From the NCBI GenBank assembly GCA_903842755.1, contig CAIMNF010000054.1:1-9661 (forward strand): DNA of 9,661 nucleotides, written 5' to 3'. Positions 1 to 5,191 of this stretch are shown in pieces. The translations under genes were made by a program, and so were the position numbers. The notes beneath the pieces were generated by a model. It made no database searches. It was not told the origin of the DNA and worked only from the letters and a program-made list of their open reading frames with translations. This stretch comes from Oligoflexia bacterium. GTDB taxonomy: Bacteria; Bdellovibrionota; UBA1018; CAIMNF01. Numbering within the stretch: position 1 is the stretch's first letter; every line of letters starts with the position of its first letter.

Positions 1-35
1 CAAGGTAGCGCTCTAACCAGCTGAGCTACGAGCCA
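1..35 (-). tRNA. tRNA, 5' half only (probably Val-GAC or Thr-GGT), cut by window edge
   Basis: Read on the minus strand, the sequence has the left half of a canonical tRNA: a 7-base acceptor strand (35 to 29), TA at positions 8-9, the D-stem GCTC/GAGC around a loop containing GG, a spacer base and the anticodon stem CTACC followed by TTG. TTG would be loop bases 32-34, so the anticodon begins with G. The CTACC-TTG context is typical of tRNA-Val(GAC), but tRNA-Thr(GGT) has a similar arm; the remaining anticodon bases lie outside the window. If the acceptor has the usual 7 bases, base 1 is U, which is less common than G. The 3' half and any CCA are not visible. Confidence 0.88.
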
Positions 36-63
36 ACATTTAATGTACGATCGGTACGACTAA

Positions 64-92
64 AAGCTACCTATTCCGAGTATTTGCGTCAA
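64..92 (-). promoter_or_regulatory. Candidate sigma-70-type promoter for the tRNA
   Basis: On the minus strand a -35-like TTGACG (92-87) is followed after exactly 17 bases by TAGCTT (69-64), a weak -10. Transcription would start near 57, about 20 bases before the mature tRNA 5' end, a normal leader length. The good -35, spacing and position support the call; the poor -10 limits it. Confidence 0.45.
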
Positions 93-134
93 GACTAAAA
101 ACGACGACCGCGTGCATATTGCAATCTTTCCGGT

Positions 135-164
135 TTCACGATACCCATTGCGGCAGGATTTAAT
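135..164 (+). promoter_or_regulatory. Weak promoter candidate for the 178-1035 gene
   Basis: TTCACG (135-140, 4 of 6 matches to TTGACA) is followed after 18 bases by TTTAAT (159-164, 5 of 6 matches to TATAAT). Initiation near 171 would leave a leader of about 7 bases and cut into the Shine-Dalgarno at 167-174, so this may not be the real promoter. The -10 lies inside a small perfect palindrome, GGATT-T-AATCC (156-166). No better promoter was seen between the tRNA and the start codon. Confidence 0.22.
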
Positions 165-166
165 CC

Positions 167-174
167 GGGGAGAG
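167..174 (+). promoter_or_regulatory. Shine-Dalgarno that fixes the start of the 178-1035 gene
   Basis: GGGGAGAG lies 3 bases before the ATG at 178, with its GGAG core about 5 bases away. It favours this ATG over the in-frame GTG at 112, which has no comparable site and would put 22 extra residues in front of a good signal peptide. Confidence 0.6.
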
Positions 175-177
175 AAA

Positions 178-1035
178 ATGAGTAAACCTTTGTTCGGCAC
201 AGCCTTTTTAATCTTGAGCTTGTCGGTTTTGCATACCGGAAATAGTCATGCGCAAACTCTGCCCACCAACAGTCCTGCGCCCAATTTGGCGCATGTTAAA
301 GCAGCGAAAATAGACGAAAATTACTATCAACTCGCAGCGCCCGAAACGGAAGTCACCGTATTGGACGAACTGGATAACACGGAACAATTGCAGTCTGTCC
401 AGCAATACATGGAGGCTTTAAATCTTCAGGACATTAAGGATTCATTGGTTAATGTAAAGCCGTCCCAAAAACCTTTTATGAGTCCGGAAGTGACCGACGA
501 TCCTTTGTCTATTTTTCAAGCAGTTCTTAAAATTTGGGACATTGTTCAAGCAAATAAACCCGTGGTGAACGTTCAAAATAAATTTACCAGTGCCTTGCCG
601 GAAATCGCTAAAGATCATTGGGAGAAGCTTGTGGGCTGGAAACCCGAGCGCGCCTTTAGCGTTCACACCACTTATCACAATCTTTACCAAGTAAAGGTCG
701 TAGACTTAGAATACCAAGTGAAATTGCTTTACGGCGGAAACGTGGGCGGTAAGGGGCTTTATGTGGCTTCTGCGCGCGTGGTTCCGATCAATATCAATGT
801 ATCGTGGGGCTTTAGTTTAGACGTGAATGTAAACGTTCCGGCCGTGTTTAATGCGGGATCGGCCGATAATCCGTTAGCCGCAGTTCAATTGGATGTGAAC
901 TGGACTGTAAAAAGTGTGCTGAAGAGCGATACGACGACCGAGACTTATCAAGTTCAGGGCGATGGGCTTATGAAAGATACCAAGCGGGGTAATGTGGTGT
1001 TTAGCTCCGCTTATGGCAACGAAACCATTAATTAA
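178..1035 (+). CDS. Secreted beta-rich protein of unknown function
   Basis: A 285-residue protein starting at ATG 178. Residues 1-25 form a Sec signal peptide: Lys3, a hydrophobic core from about 5 to 18, and a likely cleavage site SHA|QT after residue 25, so the product is exported to the periplasm or beyond. Residues 30-60 are Pro/Ala-rich. About 60-155 look helical and include the segment SIFQAVLKIWDIV (111-123). About 160-275 are dominated by alternating hydrophobic/polar residues typical of beta strands (for example ININVSW and LDVNVNV), ending near GDGLM at 261-265. No catalytic motif, lipobox or cysteine is visible after the signal peptide. I do not recognise the family; the alternating strands would suit a soluble beta-sandwich as well as a surface-associated domain. 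It appears monocistronic: the tRNA behind it runs the other way and the next gene converges on it. Confidence 0.85.
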   Translation: MSKPLFGTAFLILSLSVLHTGNSHAQTLPTNSPAPNLAHVKAAKIDENYYQLAAPETEVTVLDELDNTEQLQSVQQYMEALNLQDIKDSLVNVKPSQKPFMSPEVTDDPLSIFQAVLKIWDIVQANKPVVNVQNKFTSALPEIAKDHWEKLVGWKPERAFSVHTTYHNLYQVKVVDLEYQVKLLYGGNVGGKGLYVASARVVPININVSWGFSLDVNVNVPAVFNAGSADNPLAAVQLDVNWTVKSVLKSDTTTETYQVQGDGLMKDTKRGNVVFSSAYGNETIN

Positions 1036-1049
1036 GGTCGTAATTAATG
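1026..1049. repeat. AT-rich inverted repeat across two convergent stop codons
   Basis: Arms CATTAATTA (1026-1034) and TAATTAATG (1041-1049) are perfect reverse complements, 9 bp, around the 6-base loop AGGTCG. The repeat contains the TAA of the plus-strand gene (1033-1035) and the TAA of the minus-strand gene (1046-1044). Eight of the nine pairs are A-T, and no T-tract follows on either side, so it would be a weak intrinsic terminator at best. Its position at the meeting point of convergent genes still suggests a bidirectional 3'-end role. Confidence 0.5.
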
Positions 1050-1826
1050 TCGCGGAAGGCGCGATGCCCACATCAGAATCATCAAGAACAGCCCTCCGAG
1101 CGCAAGTTGCGCCTTAGGTTGTTTCAAAAACGCAATCATACTTTGCTCGAAAGTCATAAAGATCGGGCGGCGAGTAACGAGTTGGTTATCCCAAGTTTGC
1201 ATTAAGTGGTCCAGCGCTGCATCGACTTCTGGAGAAGTGTCCTGTACAGGGATTAAACTTTCAATTTTAAAAAACAACCGTTGAGTTTGGTCTAAAACTT
1301 TTCGGCAGCGGTCGCATCCCATGACGTGGTTCTGTAAAAACATACGCTCCCGCTTACCTAGTTGATCATCAAGCATTCGCTGCGTCCACGGTGCGGACAA
1401 ATTAAATTCGGGACACACCGGCCCCAAGGTGCCCGGCCCGTGCGGATACTCCAGTGGAAGCTTGAGTTCCTGAAAAATAAATTTCAAGCGTGTTGCCCAA
1501 GCCCAGCTTTCGATGAGTGCTACTTCAATTCCCAGGGTTCTTGCAATTCTTTGATAATTCCATTTTTCAACATGCAGGGCGGTCAACAGAAAACGTTCCA
1601 GGGGCACCATCCTAAAAAAAGGATGATTCAGTTTTAAAATTGGCGGCGGGTTGCGCTCGGCGCGCTCGATCATGGCTTTGGCTGCTCGTTCTATGGTGTG
1701 TTCGGTACTTAAGTTGAGAAGGGACACGGACGTAAGTGTATCCGCACTCATTTCAATAGAACGGCCAAAATCGCCCCATAAGGAGCGACTAAACCGAGTT
1801 AAAGATTGCATGTCTTCCCTGTTCAC
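1044..1826 (-). CDS. Membrane-anchored regulator: sigma-region-4-like HTH plus zinc-binding anti-sigma (ZAS) finger
   Basis: A 260-residue protein with an unusual domain order. Residues about 74-118 (from PLERFLLTALHVEKW to IESWAWATRLKF) resemble sigma-70 region 4: a helix, then a helix-turn-helix with RIARTLGI leading into the recognition helix. Next come C138 and the H167-x3-C171-x2-C174 motif, whose spacing matches the C/H...HxxxCxxC zinc site of ZAS anti-sigma factors such as RsrA and ChrR. Residues about 240-256 are a hydrophobic membrane span followed by RLPRH, so the soluble part is probably cytoplasmic and tail-anchored. No sigma region 2 (core-binding, -10 recognition) was found, so it is unlikely to act alone as a sigma factor. 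A role as anti-sigma factor or one-piece regulator is inferred. The GTG start at 1826 has AGAGG 8 bases upstream. An ATG at 1811 (residue 6), preceded by CAGGGA, is an alternative. Confidence 0.8.
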   Translation of the reverse strand: MNREDMQSLTRFSRSLWGDFGRSIEMSADTLTSVSLLNLSTEHTIERAAKAMIERAERNPPPILKLNHPFFRMVPLERFLLTALHVEKWNYQRIARTLGIEVALIESWAWATRLKFIFQELKLPLEYPHGPGTLGPVCPEFNLSAPWTQRMLDDQLGKRERMFLQNHVMGCDRCRKVLDQTQRLFFKIESLIPVQDTSPEVDAALDHLMQTWDNQLVTRRPIFMTFEQSMIAFLKQPKAQLALGGLFLMILMWASRLPRH

Positions 1827-1846
1827 GCCTCAGACCTCTCTTAATT

Positions 1847-1875
1847 AGTATAACCTTAACTTGACAGCCTGTCCT
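1847..1875 (-). promoter_or_regulatory. Promoter candidate for the sigma4/ZAS gene
   Basis: On the minus strand AGGACA (1875-1870, 4 of 6) is followed after 17 bases by TATACT (1852-1847, 5 of 6). Initiation near 1840 gives a leader of about 14 bases to the GTG, including the AGAGG ribosome-binding site. The -35 lies inside the divergent plus-strand promoter, so the two would compete for RNA polymerase. Confidence 0.5.
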
Positions 1876-1889
1876 AAGATTGTTGTCAT
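1861..1889 (+). promoter_or_regulatory. Strong promoter candidate for the cytochrome-like gene and the genes after it
   Basis: A perfect -35 TTGACA (1861-1866), a 17-base spacer and TGTCAT (1884-1889, 4 of 6), preceded by TG one base upstream (1881-1882), an extended -10. Initiation 7-8 bases after the -10 falls at 1896-1897, that is at or next to the A of the ATG at 1897, predicting a leaderless transcript. It overlaps the divergent promoter of the minus-strand gene. Confidence 0.6.
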
Positions 1890-1896
1890 AAAAGAG

Positions 1897-2649
1897 ATGA
1901 GAAACAGTTTCATTCGACGCTTTCATGTCAAAGGTTTGACTTTGGTGGGGTTCCTTTGCATTTTATCGCCTTTCATTTGCGATTTTAGTTTTGCTGAGGT
2001 TTCAGCCGCACCGATTCCCGTGGCGGTCGTAACTCCTCAAGGGCAGAAAAGTTTGAAGTCGTGGAGTTCGGACGATTTTAGAAAATTACTCCGAGCGGAT
2101 GGTCTGATCTCTGTTCAAAAATTTTTTGATCTTTCCACAGAAACGCTCGATTGGAAAGAACGCGCCGATATCGATTTATTGAATATTTACGGCCAAAAGC
2201 CTAACGAAGTGGTCCGCATTCCCCGCTTTATGGTGGTCCGGGAGTGGATTCGGTTTCACTTTCACCGATTGAGTGGGCGAGTGAGTGTCGAAGTTTCGCC
2301 TAAAGCTCAAATCTCGATGCCGAAGAGTGCGTTAGAGCTCGACTCGGTTCAAAAAGTAGAACTCACAAAGCGCACCACGGTTTACCAAGGCATCCAGCTA
2401 AAAATTCGGACCAACCCGGCCGCTTCACGCGGTGAAAAGCTTTACACCGAGAATTGCTTGAGTTGCCACAGTATTCCCGGCCGAAAGCCAGTGCGACCAG
2501 ACCAGTTAACGAAATCCGTTTTCGACCAGTTCGAAACCGCGCATCGTGCATTTAAGAACTTTACTTTAACTGCCAGGGACATTCGGGGGCTAGAAGTTTA
2601 CCGCGAAGCTTTAGCTTCTGAAAAAAATGAGGTAAAGTCCTCTCCATGA
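1897..2649 (+). CDS. Secreted c-type cytochrome-like protein with one CxxCH haem site
   Basis: A 250-residue protein from ATG 1897. Residues 1 to about 38 form a signal peptide with a basic N-terminus (RNSFIRR) and a hydrophobic core (LTLVGFLCILSPFI), so the product is periplasmic. About 40-170 form a domain I do not recognise; it starts with TPQGQKSLKSWSSDDFRKLL and includes an Arg- and His-rich stretch (RIPRFMVVREWIRFHFHRL). Residues about 174-241 form a short cytochrome-c-like domain: RGEKLYTENC leads into C187-x2-C190-H191 for covalent haem, and TARDIRGLEVYREAL is the usual C-terminal helix. No Met follows the CxxCH, so the standard His/Met ligation is absent; H216 is the obvious replacement. 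The in-frame TTG at 1861 is the -35 box and is rejected as start. No Shine-Dalgarno precedes ATG 1897. The gene overlaps gltX by four bases (ATGA). Role in electron transfer is inferred; the partner is unknown. Confidence 0.78.
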   Translation: MRNSFIRRFHVKGLTLVGFLCILSPFICDFSFAEVSAAPIPVAVVTPQGQKSLKSWSSDDFRKLLRADGLISVQKFFDLSTETLDWKERADIDLLNIYGQKPNEVVRIPRFMVVREWIRFHFHRLSGRVSVEVSPKAQISMPKSALELDSVQKVELTKRTTVYQGIQLKIRTNPAASRGEKLYTENCLSCHSIPGRKPVRPDQLTKSVFDQFETAHRAFKNFTLTARDIRGLEVYREALASEKNEVKSSP

Positions 2650-4139
2650 CAGATTCTACACTTCGCGATTCAGCAGAGCGGCCCGTGCGGGTGCGCTTTG
2701 CGCCGTCCCCCACTGGCTTTTTACACATTGGTGGGGTAAGGACGGCCCTCTTCAATTATCTTTATGCAAAACAAAAAGGCGGCAAATTTTTGCTGAGAAT
2801 TGAAGACACGGATTTGGACCGGTCGGAGGCGCGCTTTACCGACGATATTTTAACCTCGCTAAAATGGCTTGGCCTTGATCACGAAGAAACCATTCTGTAC
2901 CAAAGCCAGCGATTGCCGCATTATGAAAAAATTGCGGACGACTTGGTGAACAAAGGCTTGGCTTATCGCTGTTATTGTACCGAAGCAGAAGTCGAAGCGA
3001 CGCGCGAGCAGCTGACCAAAGAGGGCAAAAAGCCCATGTACGGCCGCACTTGTCGGGACAAAAATTATCATCTGGCGGCTCCGGCGGGACGCTCTAGTTA
3101 TGCAATTCGGGCGAAATTTCCGCTGACCGGGACCACTCACTTCACCGACATGATTCGGGGCGAGATTTCGTTTCCCAATGAAGACCTCGATGACTTTGTC
3201 ATGATCCGAACCAACAAAGTGCCTACCTATAATTTTGTGGTCGTGGTGGATGATTTAGAGATGAAAATTTCCCACGTGATTCGAGGGGATGATCACATCA
3301 ATAATACGCCAAAACAGATTTTTCTTTATGACGCGTTTCAGGCGGCAAAGCCTTTGTTTGCGCATTTGCCGATGATTTTGGGGCAGGATAAGAAAAAACT
3401 CTCTAAGCGAAATGGCGAAACTTCTGCGAATGCCTACCGTACGGAAGGGTATTTGCCTGAGTCCGTTTTAAATTTTCTGGTCAGGCTGGGGTGGAGTCAC
3501 GGCGACCAAGAAGTGTTTAGCCTTGCAGAGATGATCCAGCATTTTGATTTTGCCCATGTGCAGGTGAGCGGAGCCGTCTTTAATGTAGAAAAATTATTAT
3601 GGATTCAGGGCGAGCATCTGAAAACTGCAGACACGGCGCGACTCATCCCAATTTTAAAACAGGATTTTAGCGCCGAGCTAGGCAGCGCAGGAGTTGCTGC
3701 ACTTCAGACGGATTATGGGCAAGAGTTGCTTCAGCATTTAAAAGCGAAAGTAAAGCTACTTAAGGAACTTGCGGAGCAGTTTGCTCCGCTGGTCGAGCCC
3801 GGAGTGATGGCCGTCGATTCCACTTCATTAAAATGGAACAAAGACGAAACTTTAAAAGCGAAAATCAAAGAGGCGATTTTAAGCCTGAAGTCAGAAATGG
3901 GCGCGTTGATTGAAAAACAGCGGGCCACTCGATTAAAAGAGTGCGGATGGGATCATACTCAAGTGGATTTGAAGTTAAGGGCAATCGCCGAACAACACGG
4001 GATTAAGCTTGGTGATTTTACGCAGCCCATGCGTCTGTTCGTCACCGGCAAAGCGACTTCCAGTATGGGACTGTTTGATTTAATGCCCTTAATGCCCTGG
4101 AAAACCTTAGATGCGCGTTTAGCCGCGTGCATACGATAG
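2646..4139 (+). CDS. gltX: Glutamate--tRNA ligase (GluRS)
   Basis: A cytoplasmic class I aminoacyl-tRNA synthetase of 497 residues, normal for bacterial GluRS, which charges tRNA-Glu with glutamate using ATP. The N-terminus has RFAPSPTGFLHIGG with the HIGH-type motif HIGG at 27-30, and the KMSKS-type loop is KLSKR at 251-255. FLLRIEDTDLDRS (48-60) is the family's conserved active-site segment. A zinc-knuckle-like region has C109, C111 and C136. The fourth ligand that E. coli carries two residues later (a His) is Asp138 here, with H142 close by, so zinc binding is uncertain. Residues about 330-497 form the helical anticodon-binding part, ending in a GluRS-like segment (FVTGKATSSMGLFDLM). The ATG at 2646 overlaps the previous stop codon. 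The only plausible Shine-Dalgarno, GAGGT at 2629-2633, is 12 bases away, so translation probably relies on coupling. Whether it also charges tRNA-Gln cannot be judged here. Confidence 0.97.
   Translation: MTDSTLRDSAERPVRVRFAPSPTGFLHIGGVRTALFNYLYAKQKGGKFLLRIEDTDLDRSEARFTDDILTSLKWLGLDHEETILYQSQRLPHYEKIADDLVNKGLAYRCYCTEAEVEATREQLTKEGKKPMYGRTCRDKNYHLAAPAGRSSYAIRAKFPLTGTTHFTDMIRGEISFPNEDLDDFVMIRTNKVPTYNFVVVVDDLEMKISHVIRGDDHINNTPKQIFLYDAFQAAKPLFAHLPMILGQDKKKLSKRNGETSANAYRTEGYLPESVLNFLVRLGWSHGDQEVFSLAEMIQHFDFAHVQVSGAVFNVEKLLWIQGEHLKTADTARLIPILKQDFSAELGSAGVAALQTDYGQELLQHLKAKVKLLKELAEQFAPLVEPGVMAVDSTSLKWNKDETLKAKIKEAILSLKSEMGALIEKQRATRLKECGWDHTQVDLKLRAIAEQHGIKLGDFTQPMRLFVTGKATSSMGLFDLMPLMPWKTLDARLAACIR
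4080..4097 (+). repeat. Tandem 9-base duplication at the gltX 3' end
   Basis: TTAATGCCC occurs twice without a gap (4080-4088 and 4089-4097), in frame, encoding Leu-Met-Pro twice near the GluRS C-terminus (residues 479-484). Such a repeat can gain or lose three codons by replication slippage. Confidence 0.75.
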
Positions 4140-4140
4140 T

Positions 4141-4183
4141 CAGCCAATAGGAACAGCCAACAGGATCATTAAAGGATCATTAA
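4141..4183. repeat. Two tandem micro-repeats between gltX and the hydrolase gene
   Basis: A 13-base unit occurs at 4141-4153 and 4154-4166 (11 of 13 identical, both beginning CAGCCAA). It runs into a perfect tandem 11-base repeat, AGGATCATTAA, at 4162-4172 and 4173-4183. The gap between gltX and the next gene is therefore almost wholly built of short duplications. The functional ribosome-binding site, AAGAGGA, follows directly at 4182-4188, 6 bases before GTG 4195. Confidence 0.75.
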
Positions 4184-4194
4184 GAGGAAAAACC

Positions 4195-5187
4195 GTGAAT
4201 TTTTTAAAATTTTTACTTCCGATCTCCTTTTTAGTTGCGTTCATGCCGTCCGCGCACGCCGATCATTTTTCAATGCACTGGTGGAATATCGGCGGTGGTA
4301 ATTTCTGGGCCGAAAGTCCACAACCCCGACGGACCACTTGTTATGCAAAAGACGCGTCGGAGATTGAAAAAAATCTCATCGCCGTGGCTCATCAGAATCG
4401 CTCCCCAGACGTGCTCGCGTTTGCCGAATATTTTGATGGTTTTTTAAGTCCGAAAACTCTTGCGGATGTAGGCGCCATTTATCCCTATTCGTATGGATTT
4501 TTATATAATCGTTTGGGTCGTCCTTACGAAATTTTTGTCCTTTCTAAATTACCGGCAAGCGATCAGCGCTCCGTATTTGAGGGCTTACATTGGGCGCAGC
4601 CGGAGGAAGAGCAGCGCTCGGAGAACTTAAGTTATTATTACTTAAGGAGCTATCAGCGCCTGAGTTTTCAGCTCGGCAAATTCACCTTAAATTTTGTACC
4701 ATTGCACGCGGTTGATCCCTGGGGAAATTTAATTCACCAGTGGGGGGGGGACGATTATCTTTCGCGCGTGCGCGGATTTTTAGAAACTGGGTTGAGCATG
4801 ATGTTTTCGCAAGATAATCCATCGGCGGTGCAAGCGAAATCTTTTCAACAAGAATTACATGCCGATCCGGCCTGGCAATCGGCCGATTCTTTTTGGGTGG
4901 TAATGGGTGATTTTAATTTACCGGATGAAGTCTTAGGCGTAACGCCCATGGCGTTCAATCATTTTAAAGGACCCTTGGCCGAGGTGAGTTTAAGTCAACG
5001 CCAACACCATCAGACTTTTCCGAGTGTTTCCTGTGCCGAGTATAAAAAGTTACCGCATCTGAGGATTGACCATGCGTTAACGGAGAGTTTTTTGGATCCA
5101 AAAAAAGTTTCGATGAAAGCGAAAGCAAAAATTTTAGACGAGTCGGGTTCGGATCACTTTCCCATTCAACTGGACTTGAAGTGGTGA
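4195..5187 (+). CDS. Secreted endonuclease/exonuclease/phosphatase-family hydrolase
   Basis: A 330-residue protein starting at GTG 4195, with AAGAGGA 6 bases upstream. Residues 1-22 are a signal peptide with probable cleavage AHA|DHF. The mature part shows the full DNase I-like/EEP active-site set in order: Asn31 in WWNIGG, Glu78 in PDVLAFAEY (metal ligand), His171 in VPLHAV, Asp239 and Asn241 in VMGDFN, Asp292 in IDHA, and the terminal Asp320-His321 pair in GSDHFPI. An active metal-dependent phosphodiesterase or phosphatase is therefore likely. The family includes nucleases, sphingomyelinases and inositol phosphatases, and the sequence does not say which substrate is used. It acts in the periplasm or outside the cell. 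The TonB-receptor-like gene follows after 4 bases, which suggests that cleavage and uptake of a product are linked. A run of nine G lies within codons 183-186. Confidence 0.88.
   Translation: MNFLKFLLPISFLVAFMPSAHADHFSMHWWNIGGGNFWAESPQPRRTTCYAKDASEIEKNLIAVAHQNRSPDVLAFAEYFDGFLSPKTLADVGAIYPYSYGFLYNRLGRPYEIFVLSKLPASDQRSVFEGLHWAQPEEEQRSENLSYYYLRSYQRLSFQLGKFTLNFVPLHAVDPWGNLIHQWGGDDYLSRVRGFLETGLSMMFSQDNPSAVQAKSFQQELHADPAWQSADSFWVVMGDFNLPDEVLGVTPMAFNHFKGPLAEVSLSQRQHHQTFPSVSCAEYKKLPHLRIDHALTESFLDPKKVSMKAKAKILDESGSDHFPIQLDLKW
4742..4750 (+). repeat. G9 homopolymer inside the secreted hydrolase gene
   Basis: Nine consecutive G bases cover codons for Trp183-Gly184-Gly185-Asp186. Gain or loss of one G would shift the frame before the GDFN and SDH catalytic motifs and abolish activity. 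Mononucleotide G runs of this length are classic slipped-strand contingency tracts in other bacteria; they are also prone to sequencing error. The frame is open at nine G in this assembly. Confidence 0.7.
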
Positions 5188-5191
5188 CCGC

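Noticed and set aside
112..177. Upstream GTG start for the 178-1035 gene
   Set aside because: No ribosome-binding site, and it would bury the signal peptide behind 22 extra residues; ATG 178 has GGGGAGAG at proper distance.
1608..1625. Perfect inverted repeat CATCCT-A6-AGGATG as a terminator
   Set aside because: It lies inside the coding sequence of the minus-strand regulator, has no T-tract after the stem, and encodes residues that fit the protein; probably chance.
1861..1896. TTG 1861 as start of the cytochrome-like gene
   Set aside because: The TTG is part of a perfect -35 box and lacks a ribosome-binding site; the signal peptide fits ATG 1897.
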